Shown here: piece by piece, positions 36,830 to 50,135 of the stretch
Position numbering within the stretch: position 1 is the stretch's first letter
Layout of the letters: each line of letters opens with the position of its first letter
Assembly: GCA_002900995.3 (NCBI GenBank)
Contig: CM035312.1
Location: 3,616,602-3,680,601, forward strand
Direction of reading: 5' to 3'
Length of the DNA stretch: 64,000 nucleotides
Source of the DNA: Ganoderma boninense
Lineage: Eukaryota > Basidiomycota > Agaricomycetes > Polyporales > Polyporaceae
Position numbers and translations under genes: made by a program
Notes under the pieces: model-generated
The model's input: the letters and a program-made list of their open reading frames with translations, nothing else
Database searches by the model: none
Told to the model about the DNA's origin: nothing

Positions 36830-39800
36830 ATGCGTAACACCCTACCACTTCTGTCTCGTCCCCTCGCTCCCAACTCGTCCTTCGCCCGTGCTCCTTCTCC
36901 CATCCCCCCCTCAGATTCTCCTTCCCAGCCGATGCCCACCATTCGGCTGATCTCCGCGACCCCGTCGGCGGCTGGTTCCGCTGGCGACGCCAGCACTTCG
37001 TTCGCCAGCTCGTCGTTCGTCTCCGTTGCGCCCTTCGCGGCGTCTTCGCCCCTAGCGCCGAAACCCGAAGCGGCCGCGGCGAAGAAGCGGCTCGTCCCCA
37101 AAAAGTCCAAGCTAGGCCTTCTCGGTGGCAGCAAGACGAAGGAGAAGGCCAACAAGGACTTCTCCGACGTCGTCCGCCGAGTTGGTGGTGCGCCTTCGAC
37201 TGGACGCGGCGGCTTCGAGATCTACGTGGACCAGAACGACGATCCCGAGTTCGGGGAGATCGTTGTCGTCAAGAAGAAGAAGTCCCGTCTCGGGCTCGAC
37301 GGCATGAAGTGGGGCGCCCTCGGGGAAGTCACGAACGTTCCGGCTGCCCCCAAGGAGCCGGTGAAGGTAGCCCCCGTCGACAACCTGCTCAAGGTCAAGG
37401 GCGACGAGAACCAAAAGTGGTGGAGCATTGGACGCGGGCGGAAGGACTCGAAGAGTAAGGACAAGGAGCAGAAATTCCCTTCTCGCTCCCAGAGTGCGTG
37501 CTCCATTTTCTATGATCGTTTCTCATGTCCTCACATGACCATATTTGCAGCACCAGAGCCTTCGAAACCTCTTGAAGGCCGCGCCCGATTCAACTCGCTC
37601 GACTCTGGTATCCTCTTGAACAGCCCAGCCTCGAAGCCCAAGAAGCAAGGGACGGTTTCGTCTCTGAAGTCCCTGCTCGAGGTTCCAGTCGTCACTACCA
37701 CTCCCGTTGACGAGGACGCCGCGACGACCGGCGGTCTACTGGCCGCTGACGCGCCGCCTACTGGTTCAATCGCTGTGCGTGCGATTCGTTCCATGCGATC
37801 GCTCGCGCGGATGGCCAGCTGGGCACAGCTCTCTAACGACAAGGAAGGCAACACGGGGCTCGCACCCCCCAGCGAGACGACGAAGGCCAAGTCGTCGAAG
37901 GAGAAGAAGGAGAAGGAACCGAAGGAGAAGACGAAGGAGAAGGGCGAGCCGAAGAAAAAGAAGAAAAAGCACAAGGAGAAGACGAAGGAGAAAGAAAGCA
38001 AGGTGGAGAAGAAGGAGAAGGAGAAGACCATTCGCTACTCTGGGAGTAGCTTCGAGGCGGGCGCGCTCAGCTCACAGGGCAGTCCCGCCCACCAACTTGA
38101 GGCGGGCGCGCGTACTCTCAACCGCAAGAAACAGAGCATCCTTGGCCTCGGCCTCCCAGCGACTATGCGCCTGTCCACTGTCCGCGACGCCTCAGGCGCA
38201 TCCACCGCATCATCGACTGGCGTCCCGCAGGCACCACAGAGGCTCTCGGTGGACTCGGCCCACCTCATCATGAACGCGCAAGGGCGCCCGTCTTCCATCC
38301 TGTCGAGCGGTTCGTCGCTTCGCCCCCCATCGACCATCTCGGGCATCTCAGGTATCTCGTGCGAGTCTGGTCGTACGTCTCGCTCGTCCAGCAGCTCCGT
38401 CGTCTCTGTTCGCTGGGACGACGTTGCGCTGAAGACCGTCAAGGAGAAGCAGCGCGAGGAGCGTCGTACGCGCCGCGAGCGGGAGAAGGAGCTCGGTGAC
38501 AAGGATGGGAGCAAGACGAGGCGCGAGAGTCGCAAGTCGTCTGAATCTCGTCGCCGCACGCCAATTTCGGAGATATTCCCGGAGACCCAGGCACACAGGC
38601 AGTCGACAGGCTCGCTTTCCCCTCCTAGCTCGATCATGGATGGCCCCATGGTCAGAATCGAGGAGGCCACCGCGGACGGCCACTCCGTAATGTCGGACGA
38701 GCAGGAGGGCAAGAGCATGACAGAGACGCCTCACAAGCGTGCTCGTCCTCGTCCCCTTTCTGAGCAGATGCTCGGGCGGCCCCGACCTCAGGCTATCTGC
38801 GACAACAGTGAAGGCGATGGTAAGTTGATCAGCTTTGCGTTCGTGTCCTTCCAGCTTACATTTTGTCTAGCCATGCTCTCACTTTTGGACGCTGCAACAA
38901 ACGACCTCGCCTCGCTGATAAACCGTTTGGATCTCGAGGCCACCCCTGGAAGCACGAACAACACGCCGCTTCGCTTGTCGCCCTTGCGGCAAGGCAGCCA
39001 GGACAGTCCGCTCAAGGTACGCGCGATGCTTCAGCGCGGGAGCCCCCTCAAGAGCGAGCTCCGTGAGAGCACGGCGTCCATCGCCTCGCTTCGGCCATAT
39101 GCGAAGGCACAGTCCTCATCTGCCTCGCCCAAGCTCGCGATCAAGCCGTCGAAGACCGTGAGCAAGATGTCTGAACTTCTGGTTGGGCAGCAGATTGCGC
39201 CGTGGAACGAGCTCGACTGGAAGGTGTCCCCGCGGAAGCCCCTTGTCAAGCCCAAGGCCGCCGCGCACCTCACGCACAAGCGCACGCTGACGCCTTCGCC
39301 CGCCGATACTCTTCCTGTGTTCCAGCCTCTGCGGCCCGCCAACACGAAGTCGAAGGCCGTGCTTTTGGCTTCTGAGCCAACCTCGCGCAGCGCGACGCCC
39401 GTCACCACGGAGGTGTCCCCACCGTCCTCTCGCACATTCGGCTCGCGCCCCTCGAAGGTCGGACTCAAGTCACCGAAGCGCGAGGAAGAGGTCCAGCCAT
39501 CCCCGACGCCTGTGTTCAGCCGCGTTGGCAGGCACCACCGCAAGAGCTCCTCGCTCGTCCCGATGAACAGCAAGGGCAGCCAGGGTAGCTTGCGCAGGAT
39601 GGGTATGCCGCTGACCGCGGAGGCGCGTAAAGGCCTCGGCCTGTGCGGCACGTTGGGCAGCTCAACGGAGCCGGACGTCGACCCTGAGGATCCGGACTCC
39701 GACATCCCCGACGAGCTGCAAGTCATCCTATCGGGCCAGTCTGACGACGAGAACCCCCGCCCGTTGAGTCCGTTCGACGATACGCTGTCGTTCAAGCCTC

Positions 39801-42800
39801 CAAGCTCGCCTGGGTCGCCACCCAAGACTGCGCTCCCGGTTCCGGAGGAGCGCAACCAGAGTCCGGCGGAGCAGGCGCCAGTGTTCCAGGCTCAGCTTTT
39901 CGACGCAGACGCCAACCAGGCCGAGCTTGACGATGGGGAGCGCAGCCCCGCCTTCCACTCGGAGGACGACACGAAGAAGTCGTTCGACTTCACGGGCGAA
40001 CTCCAGAGGCTGAATGAATCTGGCGGTTCCGATCGCGCTAGCTTCGTTGAGCAGCTTGAGACGGCGTTCAAGACTCCTGCTCGTATTGATCTCGCGTTCG
40101 ACTTCAATGACGAGAGCATGCTCGCCCCGCCCGTTCCACCCCTGCCCAAGAACCTGCGGGCTGCGCCTGTTGAGGATGTTCCGAAGAGCTTCTCGAACTT
40201 CACTGAGACGGCGTCCATGTACGGCGGATCGGACGAGACTTGCAACCGCGACTCTGGCATGTCCCAGGACCAGGACCACGATATCAGCTTCATGATCCAC
40301 GAACTCGAGGACGAGTGCCGCGTCTACCCAGCGAGGTCCCGTCAATCGTCGATGCAGTCCAAGCCGTCGGACGGTCACCTCAACCGTTCCTTCAGATTCG
40401 GTGGCAAGCCCACGCCTCAAGGCTCTACGACTGCGTCAAGCTCGGACCTTAAGCAGCTCACGCTCTCAGACATCATTCCGCCCCCGTCGCACTCCGCATC
40501 TCATTCGCGCGCAAACTCGAAGAGCTCAATGATCGAGGAGGACAGCTCGGTCCTTAAGTCGATCATGGCCAAAGCCGCGGATATCCTGCCTGCGGATGAC
40601 AGCCTTTCTCGCGTCGAATCGATCGTCAGCTTGAAGCGTCCCTCTTGCGTCCCGGCCTACGTCGACCAAACTTCGAGTACGCAAGGTCACTCGCGTCAGA
40701 CATCCGCTGCCAGCTTCACGGGCTTCGAGTCCTTCGATGAGGTCAGGCGTGGTTTCGAGTTCGGCCCCAACCGCCCAGCGTTCTATCCCCCGCCCCAGGC
40801 AGTGTTCCGCCCGCAGCATGGTCGCGATATGTCTCTGTTCAGTATCGCGTCGGTCTCTTCTTACGGCGCGACGGTCAACAGCGGTGCTCAGGACCCCTTC
40901 GGATACGCGCAAGACGGACCCAGTCGGCCGCCGTCGATGGACGACATGTCGATCTCGATGTCCATGTCGGTCGACGACACGTTCTCGTTCATTCGCCGCG
41001 AGAAGCCGCGCCGGCGCGTCGACAGCGATGCTTCGAGCTTCTACTTCCAGCCGTCGCACATGATGCATCCCTACCGCCGGGGCCACCGACGCGGACCTTC
41101 TGGGTTGTCTATCGCGTCGAACGCCGGTCCCCCGATCAGCTTGTACAACCGCAGCTTCGGCGTGCACAAGCGCAACGACTCGAACACGAGCGCGAGCTCC
41201 GTCGCGCTGTCGTACGCATTGCATGGAGCAGGGACTGGTCGCGCTGCATGGGCCAGCCACGCGCGCGACTTCTCGGTCGACTCTCTCATCAGCGACTACT
41301 CGGAACGCCCGGTTGCCCGACCTGGTCTGGGCGACAAGATGTTCGACAATGCGCATGGTGCCCCACTCAGCGCGATCTCGGCGTCCCCAGAGAGCACGTA
41401 CAGCGACGACCAGGACGAGCGCACGCGGCCTTCTTGGGACTCGATCATGGACAACGAGACTGGCAGGTTCACGTCGGTCGTCGAGGATTCGCTCTTCGAC
41501 AAGACGGGCAAGCGGACGTCCATGTCTTCCGAGTCCGTGTTTGGCATCGACCCGTCGTTTGTGCAGTACGCGCGCTACCTCCCTAGCCAGCAGTACCGCC
41601 CGTTGTCCATCATGAGCGAGGCGAGTGTCCACAGTCCTGTCAAGGAGGACGACACGATGATCACGGTCAGTTTGAATCTTCAATTGTTATGGTTGTACAT
41701 CCTTTGTTCTTGTTCTAACTTTAACGTCGTAGATGCTCGGAGGTGGACATGTTCGCAGACGTTCAGTCAGTTCCTTGGTGGATGCGTCGCCTTGTGTCCG
41801 CATGGAGCGCAAGCAGCAAACTGCCCTTCCTGGCCGCAGGCTTCAGTTTGACATGGCTGGGTCTCCCGCGAAGGAATCGCCCGGCAAGGTATCGCGGCTC
41901 ATGGCTCAGCCCTCGATTGCGTCGACGTCCTCGTTCCAGTTTGGCGGTGAGCGCATGATCAAAGCACGCCAGGGTCTTCTGGAGCGCCAGAGCTTGGAGG
42001 AGAGTGCGCTCACGGCACAAGGTGAAGACTTCCTGGATTCTCGTAAGTGCAAAGGTTTCAATGGAGCTGCTCCGCTGGCTGACATTGATGTTCGCTAGTG
42101 CGCGAGCACTCGTTCTTCAGCAAGCCCACGCCTGCTGGACGATCACGGTCGAGCACCTGCACGTCCGCTTCGTCTGGCGCAGACACACCGCCGCTGTCGT
42201 CGTCTGACGGTTCTTCGATCTCTGGCGGCTCGCAGTCTAGCATCGACCTCGGACATCTCAGCACCCTGCTCACCAATGCGTCGCACCCAAGCAGCGGCGT
42301 GGCGAGGGCTCGCGCTCGTGCCCGCGCTAGGGGCACCGGGCATCGCCGCAGGATCGACCAGGCGCGCATGTCGCGCTCATCTGTGTATGAGACGATCGAG
42401 GAAGAAGCATCCGTATTGGCCAGTTCGCCATCGCCGCAACGCCCGACTCCTCGGAGCGTAGCAAAGCAGGCAGCCAATTCCATGGTGAACAACTCCGTTT
42501 ACGTTGTCGAGAGCGACGGGGAGTCGATTTACAGCGAGTGCGGCGACGAAAGTGGCATCACGAACATGCGCAGGTACTATGCTCTCCGCAGCGAGGCTCA
42601 GGTCACTGTGGATGAGAGCAAGCGCTTGTGGATGGACACGCCGTTCTCCGTCTTCGCGCTGCAGTGTTAGTAACCTTTACTATGCTTGAGCGAGACACGT
42701 CATTGACTTCGTTACTCAACAGCGTTTTATCCCCCTCACGAGCCCGTCGCCATGCAGGCTATGCTCGAGCACTCGCAGAAGAACTACGGTCCTCTTCCTT

Positions 42801-43356
42801 CCGAGCTTCGTCCACACCGCGTTCGATCCCGAACTTCGTCGAGAGCTTCGCCGTACCCTCTCAGGCACATGCGGTCTTCTGCGTCTCCCGAGAAGACCCG
42901 TTCGTCGCCCATGCCCGTCTTCACTGATGCGCCGAGCAAGTCGTTCGGAATGTCCCTCCATGACCAGACAGTTCTTCGTGAGGTCAAGCGGACTGCCAAT
43001 ATCGACGTTCCGACGCCGCCACCAGTACTCACCGAGATCAAGCCATTTACACCGTTCAACGTGGAGCTCGAGACGTCGAAGCAGGACAAGAACGCGATCG
43101 GTCTGCCTGCGCGCCCACGGGTCACTTCCAGCACGCGACGTGCTGCCCTTGGATGGTCGAAGCGGACTGGCAAGTCCAGCACCCAGGACTTCAAGGAGAA
43201 CTCGATCGTTCCTACGTGAGTCCTTCTCCCATCGCCTATGTGTGGTTATTTTGCTCATGAGTTCTGTGTTCTAGTCCTTCCGAGACACTCAGGATCAATC
43301 GCCCACGTCCCCGTGGTCGGCCTACGCCTGCGCGAAGACCGGTCCCTGTGGCATGA
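36830..43356 (+). CDS. Large intrinsically disordered Ser/Pro/Lys-rich protein (2,059 residues)
   Basis: Seven exons (36830-37493, 37551-38819, 38871-41665, 41733-42042, 42099-42665, 42723-43215, 43275-43356) join in phase to 2,059 codons plus stop. I do not recognise a family. The protein is low-complexity throughout: an N-terminal Ser/Ala/Pro region, a basic segment with PKKSKLGLLG, a long Lys/Glu stretch at about residues 334-383, Ser-rich blocks, one conserved-looking helix (LLDAATNDLASLINRLDLEA) just after the second intron, an acidic middle and Ser/Thr-Pro sites throughout. The C-terminus RPRPRGRPTPARRP resembles an AT-hook. The first intron (57 bases) happens to be in frame, so gene finders may retain it. 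Many Ser-Pro and basic motifs suggest a phosphoregulated scaffold, but that is inference. Confidence 0.85.
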
Positions 43357-44288
43357 TCTTCTCGAACCCCTCGAACCCCCATCACCCCAAATCAGCTTAA
43401 CTCCACATCTCACTGCTTTCCGCCGCCTTCGCTTCTGTCGTCCACTTGATCGCTACGGACGTCCCAATCCACCCGAAGCAAGTCGCGCGTCATCTCATCT
43501 ATGCTATGAACATATCTGTCTATGCCCGTCTACGTCTCATCTCACGTCGCTTTGATTTTGATGCTTTCCTGCAACCAAATCCCCAATCGACTACGCTGTA
43601 CCCCTTGCTTTCGCTTACGTTTTGCCCCCCGTCCCCCGCCGGGGTCTGTTGCTACTTCCTTGTCACGTCGGAAGCGTGCGACACTGTACGGGCCGGGCGG
43701 ACGTTTCTTGGTCCATCTCGGAGTTGCCTGTGTTTCATGCGGGATGTGATTGTACCTATTGGACTGTACTTCGACATCTCGTATGCAGCTCGGGTTCCAG
43801 GTATCGTTTTCCTCTCATCGTTTGCTGTCGGAAAGTAGCACTGTGTCCTTGTATTCGTCGAGCGAATATATATGATGCCTTGCTGTACAACTGTTTTGTC
43901 GTGGCGAAGGTGTGGGGAACTTGGCTAACCCTTAAGCAAGAGGAGTGTTGGAGCAATGTGCGCGCGAACACCCTGTGACCCACGAATGGAGAAGACATTC
44001 GAGTCGCCGTCAGGAGGGCTCTTCAACTCATATAATCATAACCCGGGCGAACGTCGACATTCGTCGCACCTGCAACGCCTAGCGCGGATTGACACCATGA
44101 TATGGCCTCGTGGTTTTATGGCATTGCGCCGGTTGCACAGGTCAAGCGAAATAAGAAACTGACCTATGCTCGACAGGCAGCCCAAGGCCCACCAAGCGCC
44201 GCTCTTGACGGGCAGTTCGGACCACGATTGTGGCATACATGCGCATTGGATATGGTACAGTGGTTATGATGGATGCTTCTCTTGCAGG
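43357..44288. other. Convergent intergenic region
   Basis: Shared 3' flank of the large disordered protein and the PEBP gene. It is T-rich, with TATATATGAT at about 43867. No gene seen. Confidence 0.5.
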
Positions 44289-45066
44289 CTACTCGGTTGG
44301 GTTGACTTCGGGGGAGGTGACGAGGAAGAAGTTCGCGCCGACCAGCTTCAGTTCGTGCTTCTTTGCGAAGGCGATTGGATCCCAGCTACGCCGCTCTTCC
44401 AGCGCCGCGCCGTACTCTGGCGCGCCGTGCGGCACGGAGAAGGGCTCTGCGCTTGTGGGCTCCTGGAAGAGGAGGAATGCTGGGTTGGAGAGCGGGAATC
44501 AGACGGCCGGCACAACGGACTGCAATTTTATGGACAGATGTAGCAGGCGTGTATTCAACACTCACTATATCGGTGCACCCCAGAATTTGGACGGGGGCCG
44601 GGGGGGCGGTACGGCGTCGTGGACGGGTGCGTCTTGAGCGCGTTCAACGCCGCTGCGGAGTTGGACGAGACCGCGGGCGACTTGAGGCCGGTTATCTGCG
44701 GCGTGCGCTATGAGTTGCAAGCATTGCCCAATAGAGAACCAGAGACGAGGTACGTACGACCCAGTGCCTGAACGACCTGTAGATCGCGTCTGCACGGTAC
44801 GGCGCGTCGGGGTCGAGCATGACGAGCGTGTAGGACGCCTCGGGGGCGTCGTCCCAGGGCCCGTTCAATGCCGCAAGCCTGATTTCAGGCTCGTCCTGGG
44901 TCTCTTCCTCTGTCATCTCGTTTCCCAAGTTCACCTCCGCACCGTTGGGGTAGACGATCGAGAAGAGCACCGAGGGAGTGAAGATGTGGGTGGCGGGGAC
45001 AACATCGGGCACGATCTGCTCCTTCTCAAGGGCGGCAACGATGGCGGTGAGGGGGTCTGAGGACAT
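44289..45066 (-). CDS. PEBP-family (phosphatidylethanolamine-binding) protein
   Basis: Three exons, 45066-44758, 44695-44566 and 44479-44289, give 209 residues. PEBP proteins are small cytosolic ligand-binding proteins; family members bind lipids or inhibit kinases and proteases. The two family motifs are visible: LDPDAPYR at residues 84-91 with FRHW at 99-102, and GVHRYTFLLFQ near 142-152. The end FAKKHELKLVGANFF is also typical. The chosen start MSSDPLTAIVAALEKEQIVP matches the usual N-terminus. The frame is open upstream to another ATG at 45168, which would add 34 Arg/Pro/Ser-rich residues that could act as a targeting peptide. The exon 2 segment is Ser/Ala/Pro-rich, as common in fungal members. 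Ligand unknown. Confidence 0.9.
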
Positions 45067-46649
45067 CGCGGTCTGGTCTGTTGTCGAGGAGGAGGCTTCG
45101 AGGAGGAGGCTTCGAGGAGGTGGTCGTCTCGGAAGACAGATTGGTGGGGTGAGGGACTCGGAGCTCATGGTGCAGTCAATGCCTGTTCTGGTCTGGGTCT
45201 GAGGTCATACGCAGCCTGCGGTCCGGATACGGGCCGGTAGGGCACCGTCTTCTGACTGGCGTTTGTTCTGACGAAACTCAACATGAACGCCGCCTTGAGC
45301 TCAAACTTGACTTTCACCTCCTGGCTTCCGCCTCATCCTGTCTCCAGCTCACTCTTACTTCCCCCTCTTTGTCGCGCAATGAGATGGAACTAGTCCTAGG
45401 ATATCAGGCTATCCACTTCGAGCCGTCGTGATGTCCACGTTTTCGTCGCTGATTGCTCGGCGATGCTCGCCCACTCCGAAATGCGAGCAACAGGGATCCC
45501 TCAGAATCCCACGGTTTGCCGGGAGGATACTCCAAAACGGCACATTGGAGGCATCGCATGTCTTCCAGCCAGAACTTGCAGTCAGTAGTGAGATATCCAT
45601 TCTCTTCAACTTCCCGGTATCCCGCTGGAGGTATGCAGAAGCATTCCGGACACCTGCCCTTGTCAGCATGGCGGCACCTGTGGGCATCAGTAGCGCCTGC
45701 ACTTCTCTGAGGCTGGCAATCGACGCTATTGGCGCGGTCATTACCGGCGTCAGGATGCTTCCTCGTATCGCTTTGGTGTAAGAATCGTCTCTGGGATATC
45801 CCTCAGTGGGCGTGGCACTCACATGTTCACTTCGTCGTCCGCAGATGGGTCGAGATTCATGGATGGATATCCCTACCATTGGAAGTACTAGCCAGCCACG
45901 TGCGCATGCATCGCCTGATCCTATATATCGCCGACGCCGATAAAGATTGTACGTGTCCATTCCTTGCAATGTGCGTCCTTCATGCCGCCCGCCTCGGACG
46001 GGCCAGTAGATATGGCGGTGCCAGGACAAGGGCTGCCTTGTTCACGCTACTCACGCTTCACGCCACAATCACCAGTGAGATGTCAAGAATGTGGACATTT
46101 GGTTCCTCGTTGCTGAGCAATGATAAACCGGATGACTTTCCGGTTGAAAGTTTCACACAACAAGAGGTGTCTAGGGCCGGGATATTCGAGTGCGCAATGA
46201 GCGATCATTGCGGTTCACCTGGCAAGAGGCGACCGAGGTATCCAATGATATGCTTCTACGACGCGTCCGAGTTCAGCAATGGGACCGCTAATACCACCCT
46301 CAAGCTTGATTCTGGATATCTGGCATATCCCATGAAAGCTACTCCGGCAACTTTGGCCGGCTCCGTGCCCTCGTTGTGGCAAGTTCGAGACCGTGAACGG
46401 ACTGAACTTCTAACGCAATGCGTAGATTCAGCTGGTTAAATAAGATGCGGTTCTGCGCAAAGGACAAGGAGGACGCACTGACCATCCTACTTCTTGTCGG
46501 CCAGCAGGGACCATACATTCAGAGCTGAGGCATGTGTCCGTTGCTGCCTCTTCTCCCATTCACTGAGGCTAACGGATCGCACGGGGGTGTACAGCGTCTT
46601 AAATCCTCGCACCAGACACCAGTAACGACTTTGTTTTCGTCATCGCAGC
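45067..46649. other. Unresolved ORFs on both strands
   Basis: A plus frame (45729-46439, 236 codons) and a minus frame (46029-45409, 206 codons) overlap. Neither shows a domain I know. The minus frame contains a helical stretch (TAPIASIASLREVQALLM) and the plus frame ends in LKLDSGYLAYPMKATPA. I could not decide which, if either, is a gene. Confidence 0.3.
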
Positions 46650-47920
46650 ATGGAGTGCCTCGCCTTACATGCTGAACCATTGCCAATTCGCCGCACTGAG
46701 CACGAGACAATCCCCGTGCCATCCACAGAGTCCACGAATCCGGTACGCGTGCATCTTACTCGGAACCGCATCCCCGGTTGCGACGACACACTCACCCAAG
46801 CTGTTCCACAGGGCGATCCCAAGTCCCAGTATCACCAAGGGAGTGAAACTCGAGCCTCCCCTCCGACGAGCCCGTCCAAACGCGAGTCGGGATTCAGGTT
46901 GTCATGCGGCGATGAACAGGTCAGTGATTTCGATATGGATATGATGTGATCCCCTTCGCGCTGCCGCGTGTGGAGGCTGACTCCAACCGTCCAACAGATG
47001 CCAGCCAAACGCGGGCGCGTAGATGGATTCCATCATCGGCGGTCCCAGTCACTGCCCGAGTCCTGGAGCACGGACTACAAGTCGACGCTGTTCAAAGATC
47101 ACCAGGTAAGTGTCTGGGGGTCGCGCGTCGGCGCGTGTTCTGATGGCGGCGTGTCCTTCAGTTGACTGATAGAACTGCGACTTGACGCAGAGAGACCAAC
47201 AGACTCAAGCGAGACCAGACCATACAGATGGGGCATGCAAACCTGCGCGGGTGCCTGCACGACGGTACACGACATCCTCGGCGTCCGAGGTCGAGTGGGT
47301 AAGCGCATCATCATCGCCTGTTCAGCCTGTTCTCCAGATCTCTGCTGAATGGCACGGCACCTGCGTGGCAGCTACGGGGCTTCGCAAAGGAGGTTCCGCG
47401 GACACTGTCCGAGAACCGCCCTGCAGACACCCCTCCGAAGCCTCTATGCATGATCCCCTTCGACGTACTGATGTCCGATGCGAGGACGGGAAAGTTCGGT
47501 CGTGCGCACGAGCCGGTCTTCGTGTATTTGGCCGCCGCGACGACGATGGCTGAAATCCACATCCGCCTTGTGGTGAGACCCGCCACTCGCGGCATCCGGC
47601 TGGCGTTCCTGACTGACTTGGATGTGACGGCAGGTTGAACGGACGCCGCCGGCGGAGATGAAGGTCCGAACGATTCATGATGGAAAGTCCATCACGAAGG
47701 GCAACCTGGCGATGTCGATCGCAGAGGTCCTGGAGAAAGTATTTGTCAGTTGTCCAGGCTCGTGCCTCATGGTCTTACGGCTCATCACGCGATGCTCTGG
47801 TTTGGAAGACAGACCACCAACAAACAAAAAGTAACAGGGAAGTTACTCCTCGTCGATCTGGTCCAGGAATGTAGGGAGACTTTCCGACCAAATTTCAAGA
47901 TGCTTTCGGCTGGTCCTTGA
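46650..47920 (+). CDS. Tandem array family, member 1
   Basis: I do not recognise a named family. Six exons (46650-46919, 46998-47105, 47191-47298, 47372-47572, 47634-47744, 47813-47920) give 301 residues, and every intron is phase 0. The N-terminal half is polar (MPAKRGRVDGFHHRRSQSLP). The last three exons form the module shared with the genes at 50899, 53251 and 57488: an exon ending in ATTMAEIHIRLV, then IHDGKSITKGNLAMSIAEVL, then GKLLLVDLVQECRETFRPNF. No signal peptide or membrane span is evident. A GCAG directly before the ATG could be an acceptor, so a further 5' exon cannot be excluded. The gene opens a plus-strand array of relatives. Confidence 0.65.
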
Positions 47921-49114
47921 CGTACGCGAGTCTTTCTAGTATATTTCTGTAAAAGGGTGCCTAATGGTTCCTCGATATTCGGAGCTATGGCTGAGCCCGG
48001 TCAGGTCTGTACTTGTTCGCTTGAAACGCCGCTACACACGAATTTTAATTTACGCATTACCTTCTGTGCATGGCTTCGGTTTGATCTAGAGAGATTTCAG
48101 CTCCCCTTTCAGACGCGAGCGCGCGCGGGGATCCACCCAACCAGACGTCCTGTCAATTTTCAAAGTCTATCAGGTAACCATTTCGTGGATTCGAGTCCGA
48201 GCCCGCTGACCGTGTGCCGGCGTAGGGTACTATTCAACGACGCCCGATGGCATGCTGCTCCAGAATACGGCACAAATATCGACGTCGTCCCGCTTAGTGC
48301 GTGGCCCGAACGCCGTAGACGGATAGGACAGCCCGGTGGCGGTAATAGGATCGTCGTGGATGTACTTCAAGTTGTACGAATCCGAAACGCCGTACGTGTC
48401 CATCTCAATCCATCTCAATCCGCGCTGATATCTCTCCATCGCCGCTGAAGTGTCTGCATTTGCTCGTGAGTCAACAGCCTAGGAGAAGCGATCATCTGTC
48501 AGACTCGGAGGGTGCGAGATATTCACTGACTCCTGGTTGCGGACTTGAAAACAAACATGTTGCTGCTGATTTTGGGTATCTAACGGCAGCGCCCATGTGA
48601 CCGAAAGTGGAAGGGGCCGGTCCAGACCAAGGTTTGACTTCTCCTTCTGAATCTAAATCCGCCATCAATCCGGATATCCCGTGCTCCTTCAACTTCGCCG
48701 TGCATCCAGTGGTAAGTCCTTCCGCAGCGATATTCCGTGGCCGAACAAGGGGGCTAATCTGTTGTGTAGCGCACATTGCAAAGCAGAGGATATCGATTCT
48801 ATCAAAGATATCCGACCTGGAGGGCCTCACGACATTCGTCTCCGGAACGACTGTTCGAGGGCCCTTCCTAGGCCTCATGGCGGATATACGAATCATAACT
48901 TCCGTTCATAGACTTACCTAGGCTGCGCCAATCCTCCCAACATAAGGCCCTCAGACCATGCTCGCCACAACAACGCCCACGCAATTCAGCCATGCCTCTC
49001 GACTCGACAGCTCCAGTTCACGTCCCGGTCGATTGAATATGTTCGTGCTCACGTGTTAAGTTTGAGGGCTACTAACACTGGCCTGCAGACGACCAAGTAA
49101 ATCATCGACTTTCC
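47921..49114. other. Intergenic or relic region inside the array
   Basis: Open frames 47957-48448 and 48607-48921 are not connected by convincing splice sites. They may belong to the decayed array member that follows. Confidence 0.3.
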
Positions 49115-50135
49115 GCGCGGAACTGTGGTCACGCACCAGAAGACCGGCTCGAAATATAGGCTCACGATGGGGCTGGGTGACACGCGATACTTCGTGCTGC
49201 TCTGCCAGCATTTTCGGACTCGTATTTCGCCTATGTACGTCCTCCCCAACGATTCGAGTGCCTTCTGTGCTGAGCGTTCTCTAGGTGTCTCACGCCATCG
49301 TATGATTTTCCATCAGGAAGTCGGGCGGTATTTCCCCCTGCGGACAAGGCCCCTGGACTCGAATATGTGAAACGTGTGGATGGATGGGTACTCCTTCCTT
49401 CGAAACGTCAAGCTCGACCATCATCCGATAGGCAGGGGTGGCCGCCATCTCGTAGCACCCTGGACGAGAGCCTTGCGCTGTCGTCGCCCGTAGGCGCGAT
49501 TAGATACCAACCAAAACAAACGACTCTGCCTGTCTCATGTCATATTGTGCTGGTTCATCGAAATTCTGACAGAATCGGGCTTGTGAAGGTGAGCTCCGAA
49601 CGCGTTTTGCCTCGGCATGTCGCAGATCCAGTGATAGGGCCACTGACTTCGGATTTCTTGGTAGCCGGGTACGATAAGGGTCTAGCGACATTGAGTCGCG
49701 TGTAAATAGCTGTACTATTTGTTCATTACTGACTTTCATAGCGATGATCTATAGGACCGGCCTCGCCAGGTCTCCGTCCATGCGTGGTTTGCACCATTCA
49801 AGTTGAGCGCTTTCGAGTGCTTGTGCTTGCGAGTCTTGCGGAGCCCGGATCACGACCACGCGTCGCTCGTCCAGGTTTATGGAGAAACTCTGCAGAGCAC
49901 GATGGGACACATTCGCATCTCGCAGCCGCGCCAAAGCCGCGTGGAAAGAAAGCCTCGCAGGGTGATTACGGACTCGCATCACGTAAGGACCCGGCAAATG
50001 CCAGGCAGGCCCACTACTGCTTTGCGGTCCCGACCACTTTCTTCCGAAACGTTAATCGCGATGGACTGGCCCAGCCCGAACACCTCGGACGGTCAGAAAC
50101 AGATTTCAGTGGCACTGAGATCAGTCGACACGTAG
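49115..50135 (+). pseudogene. Tandem array family, member 2, decayed or divergent
   Basis: Fragments resemble the array module. HHPIGRGGRHLVAPWTRALR at about 49410-49480 parallels the GFPITRGQLAMIVAEEVRRV exon of member 3. PFKLSAFECLCLRVLRS at about 49790-49845 parallels the last-exon hydrophobic strand of the other members and follows an AG acceptor (ATCTATAG) in phase 0. A TGA at about 49367 and the lack of a clean exon chain suggest a pseudogene, but a divergent functional gene is possible. Confidence 0.35.

Noticed and set aside
40526..41683. 385-codon minus-strand open frame
   Set aside because: It is antisense to the main exon of the large disordered protein and consists of Arg/Val/Asp-rich shadow sequence.
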